Of a DNA stretch of 64,000 nt, positions 50,180 through 61,200 are shown piece by piece; position 1 is the stretch's first letter; each line of letters begins with the position of its first letter. The notes beneath the pieces were generated by a model. That model made no database searches. It saw nothing but the letters and a program-made list of their open reading frames with translations, and was not told where the DNA came from. The translations under genes and the position numbers were made by a program. Source of the DNA: Epiperipatus broadwayi (taxonomy: Eukaryota; Onychophora; Udeonychophora; Euonychophora; Peripatidae); NCBI GenBank assembly GCA_028023455.1, contig JAQFVV010000182.1:1178001-1242000 (forward strand), given 5' to 3'.

Positions 50180-50720
50180 GAATTTTTAATAGAGTTGGGA
50201 TCTGTTTTTAGAGGTTAAAAATTGAGATATCATTAATGTAGGCAATACAGGAGGTGTTTTGCTTTCAGACTGGGTATGTATATGCCTAATAACTTTTTTT
50301 CTAACATATTCAGTAGAAGATTGATATAGATAGTAATGAAAAGAGCACTTAGTGAAGAATGTTGTGGAATTGAACAGTAAGATACAAAAGAGAGTGAATT
50401 TGATTATTTCTTTGAATATGTTTCAATGAAAAATATATATATTGGATTGTCTATTGGCATTCACTTCATATTCTAATTTAATTTGAATTATTACTTTCCT
50501 CAGCAGCATTGAACTTTTGTTCAATTGTTGAAAAAAAGATCTACCTTTAGCAAGTGTTATTTAGATCAGTGGTAGTATGCATATAGTTTTCAATTAAGTA
50601 AAGTAAAAAAAATATGTTTGACTGCATGGAGCTATATGCTCATTTTGTCAATTTGGGTGTTCAGATGTACATGAGCTACTAAGAAACTAATCATTTGATT
50701 ACCTACTATTTTGAGTTTTG

Positions 50721-51374
50721 TAGAATTGTGGAAGAAAACCAGTCTTCACACATGCTCTATAAAATTGACATGTAATCCACCAACAATTCTACAGCACGTG
50801 TAAAGACAATTTCCTTCTTAATATTACTACATATTTTTAGTTTTATTACTTTAACAAACATTGTATTGTTAAGTACAATTATCATTATTTTTCCGAATTT
50901 AATAAATTTTAATATTTGCTCTAATTTTACTCATTTAAAATTTTTAGACTTATTGGAAGTTTTGTTATCGTTTTTCTTTTAAGATAAGATTTTCTATTTC
51001 AACTCAGACAATATTCTTTTTTAGCAATGCAGTATAATAAAATATCAATATTAGAAAGATGGTGAATGTTAAATTAATATTTTCTTGCTATTAGTTTTAT
51101 GTAAGAATTTATTTATTTATTTATTTTATTTTTAAAAAAAGATCTTTCTTATCCTCTCTCTCTTTTTTTCATTCTTCCTTCTTTTCTTTTTGTTAGATTT
51201 ATTAAGATTTATCTGAAGACAATTGCTTTTTACATACGCCCATTGAATTATCATCAAATTAAGATTTTAATTAAACTGTAGATAAAAATTTTAAGAGAGT
51301 ATAAAATAATATCAATGTAACAATGACTATTATATAAATATATACATTCGTGCACATCACAATTTATTCAATAT
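50721..51374. other. AT-rich DNA left of the long-LTR element
   Basis: No gene recognised. Pyrimidine-rich CTTATCCTCTCTCTCTTTTT at 51148-51167. Confidence 0.5.
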
Positions 51375-51642
51375 TGTAACGTAATAAAAGAATTCAAAAG
51401 ATATTACCATACCTGAGTAGTCCACAGAATGATTATAAGAAAGGTTCATAATATAACACTATCAAGAATTATAAGCAAATTATGAGCAATGTATTATATG
51501 AAATCTATTATGGAAATCACGTGAAGCGAGTACACTAGTAATTCAATAAAATATAACTCAGGTATACAGGCAGTAGGTTTTATCCACTTTCATTTCTTGG
51601 TTTGATGTTAAGTGCATGTTTAAACAAATACTAAGTGAATAT

Positions 51643-51735
51643 GGTCTAGCAGGGCGCCACTAGATTATCTGAATCTAGACATGGTTATATCCAATAACCT
51701 TTCACATGTACCGGGTTTGAATCCCTTCTTGGTAC
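51643..51735 (+). repeat. SINE-B (tRNA-like) sequence inside the LTR
   Basis: GGTCTAGCAGGGCGCCACTA through ACCGGGTTTGAATCCC (box B match). The second LTR carries the same sequence at about 58730-58822, and a free copy lies at 63405-63476 on the minus strand. Confidence 0.5.
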
Positions 51736-53636
51736 TTTATTTATAATAAAATGGAAGATTTTGCTTTTTGAGTCATATCACTATAAGCACTAATATTTAG
51801 GTAAAAGTAAAACATCTTTAAACCAAAGTGGAGTTCATTGAACATAAATTATTTCTCAGATCTTAACATAACAAATGTGTTTCAATATTTTTATAAGTTC
51901 ACTAGCTCAGATTATATATAACTAATTTAGGATGGCAATTCACTCATCCTTGCATGAAATAGATGATGGGATGTGGTTATAATAATACTAAGAGATCACT
52001 AAATATTATAAAATCAATATTTATTTATGGCCTTTAAACAGTTAAACAGCTCATTAATTAAAACGTTGATGACGATGATGATGATGATAATCATAACAAT
52101 AATGACAAGGGTTTCAATTACAGCTCTAGGACTAAGCCTAAACATAAAACTAATTTTTATAAAGAAATTCCTAATTATTGCTTAATTTTAGCATATTTAC
52201 TTATATCTTAAATAACTAATATTCAACCATTGATGATGATGAATAATCACACTTAACAAAGACTACACTTAATAAAATATATACGCCTCGTTTAATAAAA
52301 CAAACTAATATTTATTACTACATTCTTAACATATACATAAAAATTTCTAGATAATATGAAAATTGACATGAATAATAATAATAATTGATTATATAACACT
52401 CCTCAGATTAATTTTAAGTTCTTCCCCCTTTCCCTTCAAATGTATTTTGTATTAAGTTGGACGTCACATTGACCATGATTTTCACTCCATGAGAAAAGTA
52501 TTAAAAAAAAATATTATCTGCTCATTGGCACACATACTTTAAAATCCAACATGTAAATAGAAGTAAAAAAAAATGTTAGTAAAATTGAGAAAGCTAGTTT
52601 TAGAAAAGAGTTTTAAATCATTATCTCCCCCCTCTCTTCTATCTCTGAAATGCTATACTTAATGAACAAACTAATCTAATATTCTAACACTACTTGTTAC
52701 TCCTCATTCAATCGCAATTATACACATATAAAATATCATTATGTATGTGCGTGTTTTATCCCATGATAACAAAATATTATTTAAAACCAAAATAATAATA
52801 TATTAGTTAAAACTAAAATCATAATACCATAAAAAAAAAAATTGTTTTACATATTCATATTTCATAACTGTAAAATTAATAAACATATAATTTTGATACA
52901 TTCAAGATAATTTATGAAGCTCAAAGTTATTATTAGTAAGACATTCTTGTTTTAATCGATCTGAATAGTCTTTAAAAGTTCTTTAAATAAAAATATACCA
53001 CTTTATTGCTAAAATGTTTATTAAGACTGATATCATAAAGAAAATAGATATAAAAAGTCATATTACCGATTTTTTGTTTGTGGCGAATTTTCAAGGGTTC
53101 AAACTTGTCTTGTATAATGTTTATATTTCTGTAGCTACCATTTCCGTTTTACTGGGAACAATCTCTTTCTTGAGGTGGATAACTATTTGATGATGATGAC
53201 TCTATTGAGGTTATTTGCTTTAGTGGACAATTTGGAAATCATTATAGTAAATTTTCTTCTCTTCTTGTCAAGCATGTGGATGAAATACAGCAGTTGTTTT
53301 CCCATTTGTAAATTTTCTTGAGTTTAAAATCAGTTGTTGGAACAATTAATTGGACTTGATGATTAATATTTATCAGTAGATTAATTCATCTTCTTTGAAT
53401 GCAGGTGAATGCTTTCTTTCTTCTATTAAAAACATCTTATTTATCTGGTCAGTTGAAAGGTGTAGAATATTATTTTAGACACATCTTTTCTTTCCTATGT
53501 GATGTGCAGCTTCCCCAGATGGTCCGGAATCGATGGAATATACATATAATTTTTCTAGCAAGCCATTTTTTTTTTATTTTCAACGTTCAATATTATAGTT
53601 TAATATCTGAATCAATCACAATAATAATCTAAGACA

Positions 53637-53680
53637 GCTTTTTATATCCAATTTTTAGCTAACTTAACCAATCAGAGATA
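53637..53680 (-). promoter_or_regulatory. LTR core promoter (CCAAT + TATA)
   Basis: Minus strand: CTGATTGGTTAAG, then about 20 bp later GGATATAAAAAGCTGTC. Conserved exactly in the other LTR (about 60724-60767). Probable U3 promoter of the long-LTR element. Confidence 0.45.
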
Positions 53681-54630
53681 GCATCACTTGCTATTTTTGG
53701 ACAAATTTGTTTTAATTAGATCTCTAATTTATTTTCAACCAAAGTATTTTTCAACTGAAAAGTTTAATCCTTTTTCCAGACACTTTTGTTTTAAAAAAAA
53801 AATAGACTCAATTCTTATTTCCTTTCTTTTGTTTTTTCTTTCTTTTTAACATCCAGGTAACACTTCAAATCTTTGAGCTTCCTTCTTTAGATCTTGATAA
53901 GGCAATTATAGTACTGACTCATGATAAGTTTCCAAAGTGACAATCATTTACAAAAAATTTACTACAAAGATCGATATCTGATTAAACAGATTTCCTCTTT
54001 TAACAAAAAAAAAATTGTACAAAAAAAAATAATTTAACAGATTTAATACTTCCTTTTCTTTCAATATTTAGGAAATGTAAAATTTTTGTATGTAATGTAC
54101 ACACATCCTGCATTCTTTCAAATCATTCATGAACTAACCTTAAATACTATAATTGCTAGCTTAGTAATTATAACCCAATTATTTAATTAAATCTGTAACT
54201 TTTAAATCCCACTTATAATTAAAGAAAAGCAAAATAAAAGTATAGAATAAAATATTAGAATTGATCAAGCATAGGTTAGTTTTAAAGAAAGTTAAAATGT
54301 TTAATATTTGAAATATAAAACAATTAAATAATTTACACATACATTGCCTATATGTATGCATTATAACTTTGCTTTTTAAAGAAAAATTAAATATTAAATA
54401 GTTTAAATGTGTGTATTACCTTTCTATCAACACACAAACAAGTAAAGCATGTAATTGTGGACCCATTCTTTCTCTGTTTAAAGCTTTTAGAACTGGACCT
54501 TGTAGGGTTTAAACTTGGATGCCCTACAACTTCTTTTATGGTTATATAAAATTGTGATGATGATTTTGTTTGACCTTTTCTACATGCACATTACTATAAA
54601 TTTGGCTAGTGACCAAATTGTAATGGCACA

Positions 54631-54645
54631 ACTTTCTCCCCCTTC
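54631..54645 (-). promoter_or_regulatory. Polypurine tract of long-LTR element
   Basis: Minus strand GAAGGGGGAGAAAGT directly precedes TGTGCC of the 3' LTR. Confidence 0.65.
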
Positions 54646-54819
54646 GGATAAAATCATCAGCACTTTTGTTTTAACTATATTTTTAAAAAAAAATCCTAAC
54701 TAATAAATACACTAATAATAATAAACACTTATAATATATATAAAAAAAAAATTAACTACTGGTAAATATATTTTTCATTAAAAAAAATAAAAATAATTTA
54801 TTTGGAGATCTTTGCCAGG

Positions 54820-55010
54820 CTATTCTGCTGAAGTATAAGGGATCAAACTCCTAGCATTATAGGTCCCCTTGTTCCCCTCAAGAGCAGCAAGCATAAAGGC
54901 ATTCTCTCCTATTTTCTTGGTAATTTGGAATGGCTTTTTCTTTTCAAACCATATTGTGGTCTGCATAAAAATGCACCTGTACATCCAGTCCCTTTTTAAT
55001 ATTTCCATTT
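54820..55010 (-). pseudogene. Gypsy integrase C-terminal tail
   Basis: The frame ends PYTSAE and contains PFQITKKIGENAFMLAALEG followed by NKGTYNARSL, aligning with PYIIKRQYGNNAFVIAQ and GTYNARSLR of the gypsy tail at 1617-1892. The frame just upstream ends in DVQVHFYADHNMV, which aligns with EVMVRVHP of the same tail, so a frameshift splits the domain at about 54945. It is all that remains of pol: no protease, RT, RNase H or integrase core is present between gag and this tail. Confidence 0.65.
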
Positions 55011-55663
55011 TTCATCTTGACTGGATATTTATAAAACATATCTGGAGGAATTATTTTATATAACCTCCTATTACAAACTCTATTTAGAAATATGGACTCT
55101 TGGTACCATACATAATATGCTTTGAAGTTTTTCAGAGAGATTGACTCTCTATACCATACATACTTTATTTTTAAATTTTCCAGAAAGATTGACTCTCTGT
55201 ACCATATATAATTCATCCTTAAATCTTCCAGAGACGTTGATTCTCTGGGCCATATACAATTTATTTTTAAATTTTCTAGAAAGGTTGACTCTTTGTACCA
55301 AATATAAGGCACACTTAAAGTTTCCAGAGCATTTAAATTTTTCAGAGAGATTGATTCTCTGTATGATATATAATGGACATTTAAACTCTTCAGAGAGATT
55401 GACTCTCTGTACCAGATATAATCCATTACATCTTCCAGAGAGGTTGATTCTCTGTGCCATATATAATTCCTCCTTAAATCTTCCAGAGAGATTGATTCTC
55501 TGGGCCATGTATAATTTATGTTTAAATTTTCTAGAAAGGTGGATTCTTTGTACCATATATAATGGACATTAAAACTCTTCAGAGAGATGGACTCTCTGTG
55601 CCATGTATAATTAATTTTTAAACTCTCTAAAAAGGTTGACTCTTTGTACCAAATATAAGGCAC
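54944..55663 (-). CDS. 16-residue tandem repeat protein segment (gag-repeat region)
   Basis: Minus-strand open frame of 239 codons, made mainly of a 16-residue repeat with consensus like WYRESISLKNLNVHYI. Variants alternate WYKESTFLENL and WPRESxSLEDLR, so a higher-order order is present. The first residues are not a true start: the frame continues that of the gag-position frame (55825-56964), which ends in WYREAISLKM. A repeat unit of irregular length (43 bp) between them disrupts the frame. The last 45 residues (PPDMFYKYPVKMKNGNIKK) are unique and lead into the integrase tail. Function unknown. Alternating hydrophobic and charged residues could favour self-assembly. Transcription would start in the 5' LTR. 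Confidence 0.5.
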   Translation of the reverse strand: MPYIWYKESTFLESLKINYTWHRESISLKSFNVHYIWYKESTFLENLNINYTWPRESISLEDLRRNYIWHRESTSLEDVMDYIWYRESISLKSLNVHYISYRESISLKNLNALETLSVPYIWYKESTFLENLKINCIWPRESTSLEDLRMNYIWYRESIFLENLKIKYVWYRESISLKNFKAYYVWYQESIFLNRVCNRRLYKIIPPDMFYKYPVKMKNGNIKKGLDVQVHFYADHNMV

Positions 55664-55895
55664 ACTTAAATTTAACAGAGCATTTAAATTTTTCAGAGAG
55701 ATTGATTCTCTGTCTGCTACACACTGGACATTTACATTTTTCAGAGAGATTGCCTCTCTGTACCAGATATAACTTATTTTTGACTTTTCCAGAGCAGTTG
55801 AATTTTTCAGAGAGATTTGGACATTTACATTTTCAGAGAGATTGCCTCTCTATACCATATATAAGGTATCTCCAATCTATTTAAGAAGACAGATT
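55090..55895. repeat. 48-bp tandem repeat array, about 15 units
   Basis: Each plus-strand unit reads close to CAGAGAGATTGACTCTCTG + TACCATATATAAT + an AT-rich end. Most units are 48 bp; a few are 43-67 bp. The first block is a hairpin, with CAGAGAG and CTCTCTG pairing around a 5-nt loop. Because 48 is divisible by three, several frames are open on both strands at once (55141-55572 plus; 55149-55556 and 54944-55663 minus). Only the minus frame continuous with 55825-56964 is likely to be coding. Confidence 0.85.
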
Positions 55896-56964
55896 TTTGA
55901 AACCACACATGCTGGTTTGTTACTAGATTGAGAACTACAGACTGTTGAAACTTTTGTTCTCTTTCTAAAATAACTGGTTTCATCTCCCTTATTGCCTCTC
56001 TTAAATCAATCATCTTATCGGATGCATGAAGTTTTTCCTCCAACTCTCTTTTCCTTCTTTTCACTTCATGATCTATCCCAATCTGCTCTTTGGTCATCAT
56101 CTCATTTACTTTCTTTACTGGGAGATTTGGTATTATGGCTACTATTGGCCTTTCTACTTCTGGGAGCCTATTCTCTATCAGTGTATCTAACTTTATATTA
56201 TTTTCTTTATTATCAGTGGTCGGACTATCCAGATTATTTTTTAAAACTGGTAACCTCTGACTACCTTTCCGTTTTACAAGTCTAACATATTCACCCATCT
56301 CTCCTGCTCTATCTTCTAAAGAGGTTTCAGCATTATCTTCTAATCTTTGACTACCTTCTATTATACTTTCTGCACTCTTTTTGCTATCCTCTCTTAGACT
56401 TTCTATCCATCTTTTCACAGAACGACAAACCTTTTGTTCCAGACTTTCCTTATTTCTTTTGGATTTGTTATAATCTTCTTGTACATTTTGAAACAAACAA
56501 TCTTTCATCAGTCTGGTCAATTTTATACCTGATAGTGCTTCCTTCTTTATTCGAATCTGAAACTCTTCAGTACTTGTTACTATCCCCTTTACTTTTACAG
56601 TAACTTCTAATCCCATTACAACCTCTCCATCCTCTTCTTTATAAAGATTATTAACTCCAGGAATTGAGGCACTTTTCCCATGTTTCTCTATTTTATTTCC
56701 CAAAGCTATAGGAATTTTACTGTTGTTTTCAACAGAGCTATTGATATTTTCTTTTAATTCATCTTCACTCCTCTTATCCTCTTTTTTTAAACTTTCTACA
56801 CTTTCTATGCCTTTTTTATCATCTTTTAAACTTTCTCTGAACTGCTTCCAATCTTCTCTTACATCTTCTCTGAACCTTTTCAACATCTGCATTATCATGT
56901 CCATGTCTGATGGTGCTATCTTTGCTATCTGAGCCTCTTCCATACTATAATTTAGTTCACTCAT
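55825..56964 (-). CDS. Gag-position protein of the long-LTR element (379 codons), no recognised domain
   Basis: Starts MSELNYSMEEAQIAKIAPSD at 56964 and is intact to 55825. The sequence is highly charged and probably helical, with repeated W-x-x-F/S-x-x-SL patterns (WKQFRESLKDDKK; RWIESLREDSKK) and a Lys/Glu-rich region near residues 290-320 (EVKRRKRELEEKL). I see no CCHC knuckle, protease D[ST]G or capsid motif. It is the first frame after a primer-binding site and leader, the place of gag. Its last residues enter the 16-residue repeats, then stop (SLKM*), probably from repeat slippage. It could be a gag that has lost its knuckle or an accessory protein. Confidence 0.55.
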   Translation of the reverse strand: MSELNYSMEEAQIAKIAPSDMDMIMQMLKRFREDVREDWKQFRESLKDDKKGIESVESLKKEDKRSEDELKENINSSVENNSKIPIALGNKIEKHGKSASIPGVNNLYKEEDGEVVMGLEVTVKVKGIVTSTEEFQIRIKKEALSGIKLTRLMKDCLFQNVQEDYNKSKRNKESLEQKVCRSVKRWIESLREDSKKSAESIIEGSQRLEDNAETSLEDRAGEMGEYVRLVKRKGSQRLPVLKNNLDSPTTDNKENNIKLDTLIENRLPEVERPIVAIIPNLPVKKVNEMMTKEQIGIDHEVKRRKRELEEKLHASDKMIDLREAIREMKPVILEREQKFQQSVVLNLVTNQHVWFQKSVFLNRLEIPYIWYREAISLKM

Positions 56965-58280
56965 GTTATAAAACTATATATATCCCATCTGTACTTCCCT
57001 GACCATCAAAAATCCACACATCTTCTCCCTGTCTGACACCTATTCTGACCAACTGACTGATTTGATTTTCACCTTATTATGCATTTACAAATACAACAAA
57101 AAAAAATTTTAATATCCTTATTTAATGAACTACACAACAATAATCTATATAGTGCATGTCTGTCTGTAATAGCCCAAATTATACATTCATCCATTCTCCC
57201 AGAAATCCGACAGATATTGACAGTCCACAGAATGACTAGCAGTTCACAATCTTGAGATAAATAAAAGAATTCAGTCACAGCACTATAATCACACAATGCA
57301 TCACGAGCACTCAGAAGATCATCCCAATTCGATCACTATTAACTACCACAACCCTTGATTGAATGAAGCAAACTCTGTTGCAATAAAAGATGTATTTTAA
57401 GTCTTAGGGGCTAAAGTAGATAAACAATGCCTTGCTCTCTCTCTTGGAGTCTTATGTGGCAAGTATCAAGGAATGCCCTGCTTATTATAGACTACAAAAA
57501 CGAAACCTTGCTCTCTCTCTTGGAGACTTATAGGCTGATATCATGGCAGGACTACTGTTAACTGCTTCATGATAAAATAAGAATAACATATGAACTTGAT
57601 TGGAAAACTATGCCATGCTCTCTCTCTTGGAGACTTATAGGCTGATATCATGGCAGGACTACTGTTAACTGCTTCATGATAAAATAAAGATAACATATAA
57701 ATTGGGTTGGAGCAGTGAATGGGTTTGATCATTCATAAGTTACACGAAATACATAGCATTCTCAAGGCAATGACAAAACTCCTCACTCATCATCAAAACT
57801 GCAATCTAACCAACCAAACTCCAACGATCAACCATCCAATCAAACCTCTAAAATCATAGACTTTTTACAAAATGAACTCCCCAAACACACATGAGACTAC
57901 TATTCCATAATTCATCACTATTACTATGCCTATCCTATCTGGCAATAAATCATTTTAATGTTCCACAAAAAAAAATTCTATTATTTATTTCACCTTTGTC
58001 TTAAGTTGTGATATTCATCTCTATTTTCAAAATTGATAAAAAAAAAAAAAACTAAACTGTTTTATGGCTGTACCCATTTTATCATCATCAATGAAAAATT
58101 AAATCATATTAAACATCATCATCTAAAATAAGACTGTTTGGCCAAGAAAATTTTGTAAGACAAAAAAAAATTTTTACTGAAAAAAAAAAATTTTACTAAA
58201 AAAAATTTTCTCTATTTTTAACCACACATCTCCCATCATTCTATAGACTCTCTTTTTCAGGTATATGGTAAAATATCAGG
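56965..58280 (-). other. Leader of the long-LTR element
   Basis: About 1.3 kb between primer-binding site and gag-position start, without a supported gene. It contains a tandem repeat at 57431-57710. Confidence 0.5.
57431..57710. repeat. Tandem repeat in the leader, unit about 105 bp
   Basis: TTGCTCTCTCTCTTGGAG-like block at 57431, 57508 and 57615. The last two units also share TATCATGGCAGGACTACTGT and TAACTGCTTCATGATAAAAT. The first unit is diverged. Confidence 0.8.
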
Positions 58281-58297
58281 CCCCAGTTGGGTGTCCA
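58281..58297 (-). other. Primer-binding site of long-LTR element
   Basis: Reverse complement TGGACACCCAACTGGGG, one base from the LTR boundary (58299). It matches the pattern TGGCGCCCAACATGGGG at 3628-3644, except for CG to AC-type changes. Confidence 0.6.
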
Positions 58298-58298
58298 T

Positions 58299-61200
58299 TG
58301 TAACCAAATAAATGGTGTTCAACTAGAAATTATTACCATATCTGAGCAAAGGAGTCCTAATATGAAAATCATAAGTAAAGGTCGCTCAAATTATTAATAA
58401 CAAGTATTATTACAATGTATTATAACTCAGGTATATGGTAAAATATCAAAAATTAAATGATGATCAAAAGATATTATTATATCTGAGTAAAGGCATTGTA
58501 ACATAAATAAAGTTACTCAAAGAAATATTTAAAGGAGTCCAGATATCAAGATATTATAAGCAAATTATTCTAGCAGTGTATTATATGAAATCTATTATGG
58601 AAATCACGTGAAGTGAGTACACTAGTAATTCAATAAAATATAACTCAGGTATACAGGCAGTAGGTTTTATCCACTTTCATTTCTTGGTTTGATGTTAAGT
58701 GCATGTTTAAACAAATACTAAGTGAATATGGTCTAGCAGGGCGCCACTAGATTATCTGAATCTAGACATGGTTATATCTAATAACCTTTCACATGTACCG
58801 GGTTTGAATCCCTTCTTGGTACTTTATTTATAATAAAATGGAAGATTTTGCTTTTTGAGCCATATCACTATAAGCACTAATATTTAGGTAAAAGTAAAAC
58901 ATCTTTAAACCAAAGTGGAGTTCATTGAACATAAATCATTTCTCAGATCTTAACATAACAAATGTGTTTCAATATTTTTATAAGTTCACTAGCTCAGATT
59001 ATATATAACTAATTTAGGATGGCAATTCACTCATCCTTGCATGAAATAGATGATGGGATGTGGTTATAATAATACTAAGAGATCACTAAATATTATAAAA
59101 TCAATATTTATTTATGGCCTTTAAACAGTTAAACAGCTCATTAATTAAAACGTTGATGACGATGATGATGATGATAATAATAACAATAATGACAAGGGTT
59201 TCAATTACAGCTCTAGGACTAAGCCTAAACATAAAACTAATTTTTATAAAGAAATTCCTAATTATTGCTTAATTTTAGCATATTTACTTATATCTTAAAT
59301 AACTAATATTCAACCATTGATGATGATGAATAATCACACTTAACAAAGACTACACTTAATGAAATATATACGCCTCGTTTAATAAAACAAACTAATATTT
59401 ATTACTACATTCTTAACATATACATAAAAATTTCTAGATAATATGAAAATTGACATGAATAATAATAATAATTGATTATATAACACTCCTCAGATTAATT
59501 TTAAGTTCTTCCCCCTTTCCCTTCAAATGTATTTTGTATTAAGTTGGACGTCACATTGACCATGATTTTTACTCCATGAGAAAAGTATTAAAAAAAAATA
59601 TTATCTGCTCATTGGCACACATACTTTAAAATCCAACATGTAAATAGAAGTAAAAAAAAATGTTAGTAAAATTGAGAGAGCTAGTTTTAGAAAAGAGTTT
59701 TAAATCATTATCTCCCCCCTCTCTTCTATCTCTGAAATGCTATACTTAATGAACAAACTAATCTAATATTCTAACACTACTTGTTACTCCTCATTCAATC
59801 GCAATTATACACATATAAAATATCATTATGTATGTGCGTGTTTTATCCCATGATAACAAAATATTATTTAAAACCAAAATAATAATATATTAGTTAAAAC
59901 TAAAATCATAATACCATAAAAAAAAAATTGTTTTACATATTCATATTTCATAACTGTAAAATTAATAAACATATAATTTTGATACATTCAAGATAATTTA
60001 TGAAGCTCAAAGTTATTATTAGTAAGACATTCTTGTTTTAATCGATCTGAATAGTCTTTAAAAGTTCTTTAAATAAAAATATACCACTTTATTGCTAAAA
60101 TGTTTATTAAGACTGATATCATAAAGAAAATAGATATAAAAAGTCATATTACCGATTTTTTGTTTGTGGCGAATTTTCAAGGGTTCAAACTTGTCTTGTA
60201 TAATGTTTATATTTCTGTAGCTACCATTTCCGTTTTACTGGGAACAATCTCTTTCTTGAGGTGGATAACTATTTGATGATGATGACTCTATTGAGGTTAT
60301 TTGCTTTAGTGGACAATTTGGAAATCATTATAGTAAATTTTCTTCTCTTCTTGTCAAGCATGTGGATGAAATACAGCAGTTGTTTTCCCATTTGTAAATT
60401 TTCTTGAGTTTAAAATCAGTTGTTGGAACAATTAATTGGACTTGATGATTAATATTTATCAGTAGATTAATTCATCTTCTTTGAATGCAGGTGAATGCTT
60501 TCTTTCTTCTATTAAAAACATCTTATTTCTCTGGTCAGTTGAAAGGTGTAGAATATTATTTTAGACACATCTTTTCTTTCCTATGTGATGTGCAGCTTCC
60601 CCAGATGGTCCGGAATCGATGGAATATACATATAATTTTTCTAGCAAGCCATTTTTTTTTTATTTTCAACGTTCAATATTATAGTTTAATATCTGAATCA
60701 ATCACAACAATAATCTAAGACAGCTTTTTATATCCAATTTTTAGCTAACTTAACCAATCAGAGATAGCATCACTTGCTATTTTTGGACAAATTTGTTTTA
60801 ATTAGATCTCTAATTTATTTTCAACCAAAGTATTTTTCAACTGAAAAGTTTAATCCTTTTTCCAGACACTTTTGTTTTAAAAAAAAAAAATAGACTCAAT
60901 TCTTATTTCCTTTCTTTTGTTTTTTTTTTCTTTTTAACATCCAGGTAACACTTCAAATCTTTGAGCTTCCTTCTTTAGATCTTGATAAGGCAATTATAGT
61001 ACTGACTCATGATAAGTTTCCAAAGTGACAATCATTTACAAAAAATTTACTACAAAGATCGATATCTGATTAAACAGATTTCCTCTTTTAACAAAAAAAA
61101 AATTGTACAAAAAAAAATAATTTAACAGATTTAATACTTCCTTTTCTTTCAATATTTAGGAAATGTAAAATTTTTGTATGTAATGTACACACATCCTGCA

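Larger units (their letters stand above)
48685..50720 (-). pseudogene. L1/Tx1-type LINE reverse transcriptase and C-terminus (LINE A)
   Basis: Minus-strand reading, right to left: an RT motif-B-like block IPQHSSLSALFITIYINLLL (about 50290-50350), LLGIYIPSLKAKHLLYCLH, the insertion at 50057-50179, then LKILNSYTNKYKLQFNMDKS and AINSLCRKLLWEK-like blocks. A C-terminal Cys/His block follows (ICQLYHRDTETQEHFF, about 49230-49280), then the 3' tail. Several blocks mirror the nested LINE at 21625-22850 (ESKHINFLLKLNLASLP versus EPKYYDFLFKLNLEALS). Many stops; dead copy. The palm motif C is not legible. Confidence 0.65.
51375..54630 (-). mobile_element. Long LTR (3.26 kb), 3' LTR of minus-strand element
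   Basis: The plus strand begins TGTAACG and ends GGCACA, so TG...CA holds on either strand. A polypurine tract lies immediately outside its right end. It is almost identical to 58460-61561. On the minus strand, TGATTGG (CCAAT reversed) and GGATATAAAAAGC (53637-53649) form a promoter about 1 kb into the LTR. That leaves about 2.2 kb of R/U5, far longer than usual. A SINE-B sequence lies inside at 51643-51735. The 77-codon frame at 53399-53632 is present in both LTRs with changes, but nothing supports a protein. Confidence 0.7.

Noticed and set aside
53399-53632. 77-codon frame, also at 60485-60718
   Set aside because: Lies in near-identical LTRs, so its presence in both carries no evidence of selection. 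It is also antisense to the likely transcript.
55149-55556. Second minus-strand frame over the same array
   Set aside because: Not in phase with the gag-position frame; open only because of the repeat period.
55141-55572. Plus-strand 143-codon frame over the 48-bp repeats
   Set aside because: Antisense shadow of the repeat array; a 48-bp unit keeps several frames open. The minus frame joined to 55825-56964 is the better candidate.
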